This document shows positions 36,749 through 50,427 of a stretch of DNA of 64,000 nucleotides, one piece after another. Each line of letters begins with the position of its first letter. Position 1 is the stretch's first letter. Source of the DNA: Clusia tigrina (Eukaryota > Arthropoda > Insecta > Diptera > Clusiidae); NCBI GenBank assembly GCA_920105625.2, contig OV050031.1, positions 93,129,676-93,193,675 on the forward strand. Reading direction: 5' to 3'. The position numbers were made by a program, and so were the translations under genes. Under the pieces are notes generated by a model, which saw nothing but the letters and a program-made list of their open reading frames with translations, ran no database searches and was not told the DNA's origin.

Positions 36749-39110
36749 TTTTACTGGAGCATCATAAAACCTTGAAATTTTGTAACAATAAAGTACTCGA
36801 GCCGCTTGTCAATTTAAGCTATCGCTCAAAGCTATGCTACCCTTGAGTCCCAAATCATACACTGATAAAACTTCAAATGGTCCTAAATTCTGTACGGTAC
36901 GTCCTACACCTATCAAAGTTTGCAACATATAAATGCTTGTAACTGTTTACTGGAGCGTCATAGAACCTTGAAATTTTGTAACAATAAAGTACTCGAGCCT
37001 CTTGTCAATTTAAACTATCGCTCAAAGCTATGCTACCCTTGAGTCCCAAATCAAACACTGATAAAACTTCAAATGGCCCTAACTTCTATACGGTACGTCC
37101 TACACCTATCAAAGTTTGCAACATACAAATGCTTGTAACTTTTTACTGGAGCGTCATAAAACCTTGAAATTTTGTAACAATAAAGTATTCGAGCCGCTTG
37201 TCAATTTAAGCTATCGCTCAAAGCTATGCTACCCTTGAGTCCCAAATCATACACTGATAAAACTTCAAATGGTCTTAAATTCTGTACGGTACGTCCTACA
37301 CCTATCAAAGTTTGCAACATATAAATGCTTGTAACTGTTTACTGGAGCGTCATAAAACCTTGAAATTTTGTAACAATAAAGTACTCGAGCCTCTTGTCAA
37401 TTTAAGCTATCGCTCAAAGCTATGCTTCCCTTGAGTCCCAAATCAAACACTGATAAAACTTCTAATGGCCCTAACTTCTATACGGTACGTCCTACAACTA
37501 TCAAAGTTTGCAACATACAAATGCTTGTAACTTTTTACTGGAGCGTCATAAAACCTTGAAATTTTGTAACAATAAAGTACTCGAGCCACTTGTCAATTTA
37601 AGCTATCTCTCAAAGCTATGCTACCCTTGAGTCCCAAAACATACACTGATAAAACTTCAAATGGCCCTAAATTCTGTACGGTACGTCCTACACCTATCAA
37701 AGTTTGCAACATATAAATGCTTGTAACTTTTTACTGGAGCGTCATAAAACTTTGAAATTTTGTAACAATAAAGTACTCGAGCCTCTTGTCAATTTAAGCT
37801 ATCGCTCAAAGCTATGCTACCCTTGAGTCCCAAATCAAACACTGATAAAACTTCAAATGGCCCTAAGTTCTATACAGTACGTCCTACACCTATCAAAGTT
37901 TGCAACATACAAATGCTTGTAACTTTTTACTGGAGCGTCATAAAACCTTGAAATTTTGTAACAATAAAGTACTCGAGCCTCTTGTCAATTTAAGCTATCG
38001 CTCAAAGCTATGCTACCCTTGAGTTCCAAATCAAACACTGATAAAACTTCAAATGGCCCTAACTTCTATACGGTACGTCCTACACCTATCAAAGTTTGCA
38101 ACATACAAATGCTTGTAACTTTTTACTGGAGCGTCATAAAACCTTGAAACTTTGTAACAATAAAGCACTCGAGCCTCTTGTCAATTTAAGCTATTGCTCA
38201 AAGCTATGCTACCCTTGAATCCCAAATAAAACACTGATAAAACTTCAAATGGCCCTAACTTCTATACGGTACGTCCCACACCTATCAAAGTTTGCAACAT
38301 ACAAATGCTTGTAACTTTTTACTGGAGCGTCATAAAACCTTGAAATTTTGTAATAATAAAGTACTCGAGCCTCTTGTCAATTTAAGCTATCGCTCAAAGC
38401 TATGCTACCCTTGAATCCCAAATAAAAAACTGATAAAACTTCAAATGGCCCTAACTTCTATACGGTACGTCCTACACCTATCAAAGTTTGCAACATACAA
38501 ATGCTTGTAACTTTTCACTGGAGCGTCATAAAACCTTGAAACTTTTTAACAATAAAGCATTCGAGCAGCTTGTCAATTTAAGCTATAGCTCAAAGCTAGG
38601 CTACCCTTGAGTCCCAAAACATACACTGATAAAACTTCAAATGGCCCTAAATTCTATACGGTACGTTCTACACCTTTCAAAGTTTGCAACATATAAGTGC
38701 TTGTAACTTTTTACTGGAGCGTCATAAAACCTTGAAATTTTGTAATAATAAAGTACTCGAGCCTCTTGTCAATTTAAGCTATCGCTCAAAGCTATGCTAC
38801 CCTTGAATCCCAAATAAAACACTGATAAAACTTCAAATGGCCCTAACTTCTATACGGTACGTCCCACACCTATCAAAGTTTGCAACATACAAATGCTTGT
38901 AATTTTTTACTGGAGCGTCATAAAACCTTGAAATTTTGTAATAATAAAGTACTCGAGCCTCTTGTCAATTTAAGCTATCGCTCAAAGCTATGCTACCCTT
39001 GAATCCCAAATAAAAAACTGATAAAACTTCAAATGGCCCTAACTTCTATACGGTACGTCCTACACCTATCAAAGTTTGCAACATACAAATGCTTGTAACT
39101 TTTCACTGGA
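36749..39110. repeat. Long-range paralogous block II (partner 5511-7872)
   Basis: This block is collinear with 5511-7872 at a constant offset of 31238 bp. Checked marks are GCATCAT (5521 and 36759), TGGTCCTAAATTCTG, TTTAAACTATCG, GTATTCGAGCCGC, CTTCTAATGG, GAGTTCC, CGTCCCACACC, CATTCGAGCAGC, CTAGGCTACCC (taggc at 7359 and 38597), CATATAAGTGC and GTAATTTTTT. The 5511-7872 copy has GGAACG and AAGCTT variants that this copy lacks, so those arose after the copies separated, or were lost here. Confidence 0.82.
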
Positions 39111-40864
39111 GCGTCATAAAACCTTGAAACTTTGTAACAATAAAGTACTCGAGCCTCTTGTCAATTTAAGCTATTGCTCAAAGCTATGCTACCCTTGTGT
39201 CCCGAATCAAACACAGATACAACTTCAAATGGCCCTAACTTCTATACGGTACGTCCTACACCTATCAAAGTTTGCAACATACAAATGCTTGTAACTTTTT
39301 ACTGGAGCGTCATAAAACCTTGAAATTTTGTAACAATAAAGTACTCGAGCCTCTTGTCAATTTAAGCTATCGCTCAAAGCTATGCTACCCTTAAGTCCCA
39401 AATCAAACACTGATAAAACTTCAAATGGCCCTAACTTCTGTACGGTACGTCCTACACCTATCAAAGTTTGCAACACACAAATGCATTTAACTTTTTACTG
39501 GAGCGTCATAAAACCTTGAAATTTTGTAACAATAAAGTACTCGAGCCTCTTGTCAAATTAAGCTAACGCTCAAAGCTATGCTACCCTTGAGTCCCAAATC
39601 AAACACTGATAAAACTTTAAATGGCCCTAAGTTCTATACAGTACGTCCTACACCTATCAAAGTTTGCAACATACAAATGCTTGTAACTTTTTACTGGAGC
39701 GTCATAAAACCTTGAAATTTTGTAACAATAAAGTACTCGAGCCTCTTGCCAATTTAAGCTATCGCTCAAAGCTATGCTACCCTTGAGTCCCAAATCAAAC
39801 ACTGATAAAACTTCAAATGGCCCTAACTTCTATACGGTACGTCCTACACCTATCAAAGTTTGCAACATACAAATGCTTGTAACTTTTTACTGGAGCGTCA
39901 TAAAACCTTGAAATTTTGTAACAATAAAGTACTCGAGCCGCTTGTCAATTTAAGCTATCGCTCAAAGCTATGCTACCCTTGAGTCCCAAATCATACACTG
40001 ATAAAACTTCAAATGGCCCTAAATTCTGTACGGTACGTCCTACACCTATCAAAGTTTGCAACATATAAATGCTTGTAACTTTTTACTGGAGCGTCATAAA
40101 ACCTTGAAATTTTGTAACAATAAAGTTCTCGAGCCTCTTGTCAATTTAAGCTATCGCTCAAAGCTATGCTACCCTTGAGTCCCAAATCAAACACTGATAA
40201 AACTTCAAATGGCCCTAACTTCTATACGGTATGTCCTACACCTATCAAAGTTTGCAACACACAAATGCTTGTAACTTTTTACTGGAGCGTCTTAAAACCT
40301 TGAAATTTTGTAACAATAAAGTACTCGAGCCTCTTGTCAATTTAAGCTATCCCTCAAAGCTATGCTACCCTTGAGTCTCAAATCACACACTGATAAAACT
40401 TCAAATGGCCCTAACTTCTATACGGTACGTCCTACAAATATAAAAGTTTGCAACATACAAATGCTTGTAACTTTTTACTGGAGCGTCATAAAACCTTGAA
40501 ACTTTGTAACAATAAAGTACTCGAGCCTCTTGTCAATTTAAGCTATTGCTCAAAGCTATGCTAACCTTGAATCCCAAATAAAACACTGATAAAACTTCAA
40601 ATGGCCCTAACTTCTATTCGGTACGTCCTACACCTATCAAAGTTTGCAACATACAAATGCTTGTAACTTTTTACTGGAGCGTCATAAAACCTTGAAACTT
40701 TGTAACAATAAAGTACTCGAGCCTCTTGTCAATTTAAGCTATCGCTCAAAGCTATGCTACCCTTGAGTCCCAAAACATACACTGATAAAACTTCAAATTG
40801 CCCTAAATTCTATACGGTACGTCACACACCTATCAAAGTTTGCAACATACAAATGCTTGTAACT
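39111..40864. repeat. Mixed monomers with one anchor cassette
   Basis: It opens with a fusion-type monomer (TTTTCACTGG and GAAACTTTG background joined to TTGTGTCCCG and GATACAAC, as near 8155), then the TTAAG and TAACGCTC monomers. The later monomers carry GAGTCTCAAATCACACAC with ACAAATAT near 40376-40440 and CTATTCGG near 40615. These become typical of the region beyond 46 kb. Only satellite is present. Confidence 0.65.
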
Positions 40865-43800
40865 TTTTACTGGAGCGTCATAAAACCTTGACATTTTGTA
40901 ATAATAAAGTACTCGAGCCTCTTGTCAATTTAAGCTATCGCTCAAAGCTATGCTACCCTTGAATCCCAAATAAAAAACTGATAAAACTTCAAATGGCCCT
41001 AACTTCTATACGGTACGTCCTACACCTATCAAAGTTTGCAACATACAAATGCTTGTAACTTTTCACTGGAGCGTCATAAAACCTTGAAACTTTGTAACAA
41101 TAAAGCACTCGAGCCGCTTGTCAATTTAAGCTATCACTCAAAGCTATGCTACCCTTAAGTCCCAAATCAAACACTGATAAAACTTCAAATGACCCTAAAT
41201 TCTATACAGTACGTCCTACACCTATCAAAGTTTGCAACATACAAATGCTTGTAACTTTTTACTGGAGCGTCATAAAACCTTGAAATTTTGTAACAATAAA
41301 GTACTCGAGCCTCTTGTCAATTTAAGCTATTGCTCAAAGCTATGCTACCCTTGTGTCCCGAATCAAACACAGATAAAACTTCAAATGGCGCTAACTTCTA
41401 TACGGTACGTCCTACACCTATCAAAGTTTGCAACATACAAATGCTTGTAACTTTTTACTGGAGCGACATAAAACCTTGAAATTTTGTAACAATAAAGTAC
41501 TCGAGCCTCTTGTCAATTTAAGCTATCGCTCAAAGCTATGCTACCCTTAAGTCTCAAATCAAACACTGATAAAACTTCAAATGGCCCTAACTTCTGTACG
41601 GTACGTCCTACACCTATCAAAGTTTGCAACACACAAATGCATTTAACTTTTTACTGGAGCGTCATAAAACCTTGAAATTTTGTAACAATAAAGTACTCGA
41701 GCCTCTTCTCAAATTAAGCTAACGCTCAAAGCTATGCTACCCTTGAGTCCCAAATCAAACACTGATAAAACTTCAAATGGCCCTAAGTTCTATACAGTAC
41801 GTCCTACACCTATCAAAGTTTGCAACATACAAATGCTTGTAACTTTTTACTGGAGCGTCATAAAACCTTGAAATTTTGTAACAATAAAGTACTCGAGCCT
41901 CTTGTCAATTTAAGCTATCGCTCAAAGCTATGCTACCCTTGAGTCCCAAATCATACACTGATAAAACTTCAAATGGCCCTAAATTATGTACGGTACGTCC
42001 TACACCTATCAAAGTTTGCAACATATAAATGCTTGTAACTTTTTACTGGAGCGTCATAAAACCTTGAAATTTTGTAACAATAAAGTACTCGAGCCTCTTG
42101 TCAATTTAAGCTATCGCTCAAAGCTATGCTACCCTTGAGTCCCAAAACATACACTGATAAAACTTCAAATGGCCCTAAATTATATACGGTACGTCCCACA
42201 CCTATCAAAGTTTGCAACATACAAATGCTTGTAACTTTTTACTGGAGCGTCATAAAACCTTGACATTTTGTAATAATAAAGTACTCGAGCCTCTTGTCAA
42301 TTTAAGCTATCGCTCAAAGCTATGCTACCCTTGAATCCCAAATAAAAAACTGATAAAACTTCAAATGGCCCTAACTTCTATACGGTACGTCCTACACCTA
42401 TCAAAGTTTGCAACATACAAATGCTTGTAACTTTTCACTGGAGCGTCATAAAACCTTGAAACTTTGTAACAATAAAGCACTCGAGCCGCTTGTCAATTTA
42501 AGCTATCACTCAAAGCTATGCTACCCTTGTGTCCCGAATCAAAAACAGATAAAACTTCAAATGGCCCTAACTTCTATACGGTACATCCTACACCTATCAA
42601 AGTTTGCAACATACAAATGCTTGTAACTTTTTACTGGAGCGACATAAAACCTTGAAATTTTGTAACAATAAAGTACTCGAGCCTCTTGTCAATTTAAGCT
42701 ATCGCTCAAAGCTATGCTACCCTTAAGTCCCAAATCAAACACTGATAAAACTTCAAATGGCCCTAACTTCTGTACGGTACGTCCTACACCTATCAAAGTT
42801 TGCAACACACAAATGCATTTAACTTTTTACTGGAGCGTCATAAAACCTTGAAATTTTGTAACAATAAAGTACTCGAGCCTCTTGTCAAATTAAGCTAACG
42901 CTCAAAGCTATGCTACCCTTGAGTCCCAAATCAAACACTGATAAAACTTCAAATGGCCCTAAGTTCTATACAGTACGTCCTACACCTATCAAAGTTTGCA
43001 ACATACAAATGCTTGTAACTTTTTACTGGAGCGTCATAAAACCTTGAAATTTTGTAACAATAAAGTACTCGAGCCTCTTGTCAATTTAAGCTATCGCTCA
43101 AAGCTATGCTACCCTTGAGTCCCAAATCATACACTGATAAAACTTCAAATGGCCCTAAATTCTGTACGGTACGTCCTACACCTATCAAAGTTTGCAACAT
43201 ATAAATGCTTGTAACTTTTTACTGGAGCGTCATAAAACCTTGAAATTTTGTAACAATAAAGTACTCGAGCCTCTTGTCAATTTAAGCTATCGCTCAAAGC
43301 TATGCTACCCTTGAGTCCCAAAACATACACTGATAAAACTTCAAATGGCCCTAAATTATATACGGTACGTCCCACACCTATCAAAGTTTGCAACATACAA
43401 ATGCTTGTAACTTTTTACTGGAGCGTCATAAAACCTTGACATTTTGTAATAAGAAAGTACTCGAGCCTCTTGTCAATTTAAGCTATCGCTCAAAGCTATG
43501 CTACCCTTGAATCCCAAATAAAAAACTGATAAAACTTCAAATGGCCCTAACTTCTATACGGTACGTCCTACACCTATCAAAGTTTGCAACATACAAATGC
43601 TTGTAACTTTTCACTGGAGCGTCATAAAACCTTGAAACTTTGTAACAATAAAGCACTCGAGCCGCTTGTCAATTTAAGCTATCACTCAAAGCTATGCTAC
43701 CCTTAAGTCCCAAATCAAACACTGATAAAACTTCAAATGACCCTAAATTCTATACAGTACGTCCTACACCTATCAAAGTTTGCAACATACAAATGCTTGT

Positions 43801-44150
43801 AACTTTTTACTGGAGCGTCATAAAACCTTGAAATTTTGTAACAATAAAGTACTCGAGCCTCTTGTCAATTTAAGCTATTGCTCAAAGCTATGCTACCCTT
43901 GTGTCCCGAATCAAACACAGATAAAACTTCAAATGGCCCTAACTTCTATACGGTACGTCCTACACCTATCAAAGTTTGCAACATACAAATGCTTGTAACT
44001 TTTTACTGGAGCGACATAAAACCTTGAAATTTTGTAACAATAAAGTACTCGAGCCTCTTGTCAATTTAAGCTGTCGCTCAAAGCTATGCTACCCTTAAGT
44101 CCCAAATCAAACACTGATAAAACTTCAAATGGCCCTAACTTCTGTACGGT
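40865..44150. repeat. 7/6-monomer HOR (40865-42236, 42237-43412, then partial)
   Basis: A monomer with CTTGACATTTTG marks each unit start: 40865, 42237 (1372 bp later, 7 monomers) and 43413 (1176 bp later, 6 monomers). The second unit is one monomer short because the GCACTCGAGCCGC/TATCACTC monomer is fused to the TTGTGTCCCG one (42420-42626). GGAGCGACAT near 41462, 42638 and 44010 is a variant I saw only in this region. The third unit loses correspondence near 44150. Confidence 0.85.
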
Positions 44151-45151
44151 ACGTCTTACACCTATCAAAGTTTGCAACATACAAATGCTTGTAACTTTTT
44201 ACTGGAGCGTCATAAAACCTTGAAACTTTGTAACAATAAAGTACTCGAGCCTCTTGTCAATTTAAGCTATTCCTCAAAGCTATGCTACCCTTGAGTCCCA
44301 AATCAAACACTGATAAAACTTCAAATGGCCCTAACTTCTATACGGTACGTCCTACACCTATCAAAGTTTGCAACATACAAAGGCTTGTAACTTTTTACTG
44401 GAGCGTCATAAAACCTTGAAATTTTGTAACAATAAAGTACTCGAGCCTCTTGTCAATTTAAGCTAACGCTCAAAGCTATGCTACCCTTGAGTCCCAAATA
44501 AAATACTGATAAAACTTCAAATGGCCCTAACTTCTATACGGTACGTCCTACACCTATCAAAGTTAGCAACATTTAAATGCTTGTAACTTTTCACTGGAGC
44601 GTCATAAAACCTTGAAACTTTGTAACAATAAAGCACTCGAGCCGCTTGTCAATTTAAGCTATTGCTCAAAGCTATGCTACCATTGAATCCCAAATAAAAC
44701 ACTGATAAAACTTCAAATGGCCCTAACTTCTATACGGTACGTCCTACACCTATCAAAGTTTGCAACATACAAATGCTTGTAACTTTTTACTGGAGCGTCA
44801 TAAAACCTTGAAATTTTGTAACAATAAAGTACTCGAGCCTCTTGTCAATTTAAGCTATCGCTCAAAGCTATGCTACCCTTGAATCCCAAATAAAAAACTG
44901 AGAAAACTTCAAATGACCCTAACTTCTATACGGTACGTCCTACACCTATCAAAGTTTGCAACATACAAATGTTTGTAACTTTTCACTGGAGCGTCATAAA
45001 ACCTTGAAACTTTGTAACAATAAAGCACTCGAGCCGCTTGTCAATTTAAGCTATCGTTCAAAGCTATGCTACCCTTAAGTCCCAAATCAAACACTGATAA
45101 AACTTCAAATTACCCTAAATTCTATACGGTACGTCCTACACCTATCAAAGT
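44151..45151. repeat. Transition monomers
   Basis: About five monomers carry TATTCCTC, CAAAGGCTTG near 44378, AGTTAGCAACATTTAAATG, CTACCATTG (a variant that becomes frequent from here to 60 kb), TGAGAAAAC near 44900 and AAATTACCC near 45105. To the left, the cassette with CACACAAATGCATTT is common; to the right, it is mostly replaced by TTTGTAACATAC. Confidence 0.6.
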
Positions 45152-47600
45152 TTGCAACATACAAATGCTTGTAACTTTTTACTGGAGCGTCATAAAACTT
45201 TGAAATTTTGTAAAAATAAAGTACTCGAGCCTCTTGTCAATTTAAGCTATTGCTCAAAGCTATGCTACCCTTGTGTCCCGAATCAAACACAGATAAAACT
45301 TCAAATGGCCCTAACTTCTATACGGTACGTCCTATACCTATCAAAGTTTGCAACATACAAATGCTTGTAACTTTTTACTGGAGCGTCATAAAACCTTGAA
45401 ATTTTGTAACAATAAAGTACTCGAGCCTCTTGTCAATTTAAGCTATCGCTCAAAGCTATGCTACCCTTAAGTCCCAAATCAAACACTGATAAAACTTCAA
45501 ATGGCCCTAACTTCTGTACGGTACGTCCTACACCTATCAAAGTTTGTAACATACAAATGCTTGTAACTTTTTACTGGAGCGTCATAAAACCTTGAAATTT
45601 TGTAACAATAAAGTACTCGAGCCTCTTGTCAATTTAAGCTATCGCTCAAAGCTATGCTACCCTTGAATCCCAAATCAAACACTGATAAAACTTCAAATTG
45701 CACTAACTTCTATACGGTACGTCCTACACCTATCAAAGTTTGCAACACACAAATGCATTTAACTTTTTACTGGAGCGTCATAAAACCCTGAAATTTTGTA
45801 ACAATAAAGTACTCGAGCCTCTTGTCAATTTAAGCTATCGCTCAAAGCTATGCTACCCTTAAGTCCCAAATCAAACACTGATAAAACTTCAAATGGCCCT
45901 AACTTCTGTACGGTACGTCCTACACCTATCAAAGTTTGTAACATACAAATGCTTGTAACTTTTTACTGGAGCGTCATAAAACCTTGAAATTTTGTAACAA
46001 TAAAGTACTCGAGCCTCTTGTCAATTTAAGCTATCGCTCAAAGCTATGCTACCCTTAAGTCCCAAATCAAACACTGATAAACTTCAAATAGCCCTAACTT
46101 CTATACGGTACGTCCTACACCTATCAAAGTTTGCAACATACAAATGCTTGTAACTTTTTACTGGAGCTTCATAAAACCTTGAAATTTTGTAACAATAAAG
46201 TACACGAGCCTCTTGTCAATTTAAGCTAGCGCTCAAAGCTATGCTACCCTTGAGTCCCAAATCAAACACTGAAAAAACTTCAAATGGCCCTAACTTCTAT
46301 ACGGTACGTCCTACACCTATCAAAGTTTGCAACATACAAATGCTTGTAACTTTTTACTGGAGCGTCATAAAACCTTGAAATTTTGTAACAATAAAGTTCT
46401 CGAGCCTCTTGTCAATTTAAGCTATCGCGCAAAGCTGTGCTACCCTTGAGTCTCAAATCACACACTGATAAAACTTCAAATGGCCCTAACTTCTATACGG
46501 TACGTCCTACAAATATCAAAGTTTGCAACATACAAATGCTTGTAACTTTTTACTGGAGCGTCATAAAACCTTGAAATTTTGTAACAATAAAGTACTCGAG
46601 CCGCTTGTCAATTTAAGCTATCGCTCAAAGCTATGCTACCCTTGAGTCCCAAATCATACACTGATAAAACTTCAAATGGCTCTAAATTCTGTACGGTACG
46701 TCCTACACCTATCAAAGTTTGCAACATATAAAGGCTTGTAACTTTTTACCGGAGCGTCATAAAACCTTGAAATTTTGTAACAATAAAGTACTCGAGCCTC
46801 TTGTCAATTTAAGCTATCGCTCAAAGCTATGCTACCCTTGAGTCCCAAATCAAACACTGATAAAACTTCAAATGGCCCTAAGTTCTATACAGTACGTCCT
46901 ACACCTATCAAAGTTTGCAACATACAAATGCTTGTAACTTTTTACTGGAGCGTCATAAAACCTTGAAATTTTGTAACAATAAAGTACTCGAGCCTCTTGT
47001 CAATTTAAGCTATCGCTCAAAGCTATGCTACCCTTGAGTCCCAAATCAAACACTGATAAAACTTCAAATGGCCCTAACTTCTATACGGTACGTCCTACAT
47101 CTATCAAAGTTTGCAACATACAAATGCTTGTAACTTTTTACTGGAGCGTCATAAAACCTTCAAACTTTGTAACAATAAAGTACTCGAGCCTCTTGTCAAT
47201 TTAAGCTATTCCTCAAAGCTATGCTACCCTTGAGTCCCAAATCAAACACTGATAAAACTTCAAATGGCCCTAACTTCTATACGGTACGTCCTACACCTAT
47301 CAAAGTTTGCAACATACAAATGCTTGTAACTTTTTACTGGAGCGTCATAAAACCTTGAAATTTTGTAACAATAAAGTACTCGAGCCGCTTGTCAATTTAA
47401 GCTATCGCACAAAGCTATGCTACCCTTGAGTCCCAAATCATACACTGATAAAACTTCAAATGGCCCTAAATTCTGTACGGTACGTCCTACACCTATCAAA
47501 GTTTGCAACATATAAATGCTTGTAACTTTTTACTGGAGCGTCATAAAACCTTGAAATTTTGTAACAATAAAGTACTCGAGCCTCTTGTCAATTTAAGCTA
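45152..47600. repeat. ~2.4 kb block repeated at 54152-56400
   Basis: This block is collinear with 54152-56400. The offset is 9000 bp at 45152 and at CAAATTGCACTAAC (45694 and 54694). It then becomes 8804 bp from TGATAAACTTC (46075 and 54879) through GGAGCTTCAT, GAGTCTCAAATCACACAC (46448 and 55252), TTTTTACCGG and ACATCTATC. The 196-bp step means one TTAAG-type monomer, about 45850-46045, is extra here. GCCATGCTACC and GCACAAAGC mark where this block passes into the 3128-bp-spaced duplication. Confidence 0.82.
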
Positions 47601-49960
47601 TCGCTCAAAGCCATGCTACCCTTGAGTCCCAAATAAAAAACTGATAAAACTTCAAATGGCCCTAACTTCTATACGGTACGTCCTACACCTATCAAAGTTA
47701 GCAACATTTAAATGCGTGTAACTTTTCACTGGAGCGTCATAAAACCTTGAAACTTTGTAACAATAAAGCACTCGAGCCGCTTGTCAATTTAAGCTATTGC
47801 TCAAAGCTATGCTACCATTGAATCCCAAATAAAACACTGATAAAACTTCAAATGGCCCTATCTTCTATACGGTACGTCCTACACCTATCAAAGTTTGCAA
47901 CATACAAATGCTTGTAACTTTTTACTGGAGCGTCATAAAACCTTGAAATTTTGTAACAATAAAGTACTCGAGCCTCTTCTCAATTTAAGCTATCGCTCAA
48001 AGCTATGCTACCCTTGAATCAAAATAAAAAACTGATAAAACTTCAAATTACCCTAGCTTCTATACGGTACGTCCTACACCTATCAAAGTTTGCAACATAC
48101 AAATGCTTGTAACTTTTCACTGGAGCGTCATAAAACCTTGAAACTTTGTAACAATAAAGCACTCGAGCCGCTTGTCAATTTAAGCTATCGCTCAAAGCTA
48201 TGCTACCCTTAAGTCCCAAATCAAACACTGATAAAACTTCAAATTACCCTATATTCTATACAGTACGTCCGACACCTATCAAAGTTTGCAACATAACTTG
48301 TAACTTTTTACTGGAGCGTCATAAAACTTTGAAATTTTGTAACAATAAAGTACTCGAGCCTCTTGTCAATTTAAGCTATTGCTCAAAGCTATGCTACCCT
48401 TGTGTCCCGAATCAAACACAGATAAAACTTCAAATGGCCCTAACTTCAGTACGGTACGTCCTATACCTATCAAAGTTTGCAACATACAAATGCTTGTAAC
48501 TTTTTACTGGAGCGTCATAAAACCTTGAAATTTTGTAACAATAAAGTACTCGAGCCTCTTGTCAATTTAAGCTATCGCTCAAAGCTATGCTACCCTTAAG
48601 TCCCAAATCAAACACTGATAAAACTTCAAATGGCCCTAACTTCTGTACGGTACGTCCTACACCTATCAAAGTTTGTAACATACAAATGCTTGTAACTTTT
48701 TACTGGAGCGTCATAAAACCTTGAAATTTTGTAACAATAAAGTACTCGAGCCTCTTGTCAATTTAAGCTAACGCTCGAAGCTATGCTACCCTTGAGTCCC
48801 AAATAAAAAACTGATAAAACTTCAAATGGCCCTAACTTCTATACGGTACGTCCTACACCTATCAAAGTTAGCAACATTTAAATGTTTGTAACTTTTCACT
48901 GGAGCGTCATAAAACCTTGAAACTTTGTAACAATAAAGCACTCGAGCCGCTTGTCAATTTAAGCTATTGCTCAAAGCTATGCTACCATTGAATCCCAAAT
49001 AAAACACTGATAAAACTTCAAATGGCCCTAACTTCTATACGGTACGTCCTACACCTATCAAAGTTTGCAACATACAAATGCTTGTAACTTTTTACTGGAG
49101 CGTCATAAAACCTTGAAATTTTGTAACAATAAAGTACTCGAGCCTCTTGTCAATTTAAGCTTTCGCTCAAAGCTATGCTACCCTTGAATCCCAAATAAAA
49201 AACTGATAAAACTTCAAATGACCCTAACTTCTATACGGTACGTCCTACACCTATCAAAGTTTGCAACATACAAATGCTTGTAACTTTTCACTGGAGCGTC
49301 ATAAAACCTTGAAACTTTGTAACAATAAAGCACTCGAGCCGCTTGTCAATTTAAGCTATCGCTCAAAGCTATGCTACCCTTAAGTCCCAAATCAAACACT
49401 GATAAAACTTCAAATTACCCTAAATTCTATACGGTACGTCCTACACCTATCAAAGTTTGCAACATACAAATGCTTGTAACTTTTTACTGGAGCGTCATAA
49501 AACTTTGAAATTTTGTAAAAATAAAGTACTCGAGCGTCTTGTCAATTTAAGCTATTGCTCAAAGCTATGCTACCCTTGTGTCCCGAATCAAACACAGATA
49601 AAACTTCAAATGGCCCTAACTTCTATACGGTACGTCCTATACCTATCAAAGTTTGCAACATACAAATGCTTGTAACTTTTTAATGGAGCGTCATAAAACC
49701 TTGAAATTTTGTAACAATAAAGTACTCGAGCCTCTTGTCAATTTAAGCTATCGCTCAAAGCTATGCTACCCTTAAGTCCCAAATCAAACACTGATAAAAC
49801 TTCAAATGGCCCTAACTTCTGTACGGTACGTCCTACACCTATCAAAGTTTGTAACATACAAATGCTTGTAACTTTTTACTGGAGCGTCATAAAACCTTGA
49901 AATTTTGTAACAATAAAGTACTCGAGCCTCTTGTCAATTTAAGCTATCGCTCAAAGCTAT
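47300..49960. repeat. 3128-bp-spaced duplication, copy 1
   Basis: This copy matches 50428-53088 at a constant 3128 bp. Both copies share many rare events: GCACAAAGC (47407 and 50535), GCGTGTAAC, GAATCAAAATAAAA (1 bp short), a 5-bp loss giving CATAACTTG (48293), CTTCAGTACGG, GCTCGAAGC, AAGCTTTCGC, GAGCGTCTTG and TTAATGGAGCG. Two differences were noticed in ~2.66 kb (CCCTATCTTC here near 47857 against CCCTAACTTC; TACGG near 49820 against TACAG). More may exist. Confidence 0.9.
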
Positions 49961-50427
49961 GCTACCCTTGAATCCCAAATCAAACACTGATAAAACTTCA
50001 AATTGCACTAACTTCTATACGGTACGTCCTACACCTATCAAAGTTTGCAACACCAAATGCATTTAACTTTTTATTGGAGCGTCATAAAACCCTGAAACTT
50101 TGTAACAATAAAGTACTCGAGCCTCTTGTCAATTTAAGCTATCGTTCAAAACTATGCTACCCTTAAGTCCCAAATCAAACACTGATAAACTTCAAATAGC
50201 CCTAACTTCTATACGGTACGTCCTACACCTATCAAAGTTTGCAACATAAAAATGCTTGTAACTTTTTACTGGAGCTTCATAAAACCTTGAAATTTTGTAA
50301 CAATAAAGTACACGAGCCTCTTGTCAATTTAAGCAAGCGCTCAAAGCTATGCTACCCTTGAGTCCCAAATCAAACACTGATAAAACTTCAAATGGCCCTA
50401 ACTTCTATACGGTACGTCCTACACCTA
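49961..50427. repeat. Spacer monomers between the 3128-bp copies
   Basis: These monomers carry CAAATTGCACTAAC, CAACACCAAATGC (1 bp short), GTTCAAAACTATG, TGATAAACTTC (1 bp short), CATAAAAATGC, GGAGCTTCAT and TTTAAGCAAGCG. The same succession occurs at 54660-55070, so this is the remnant of a longer unit. Confidence 0.75.
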
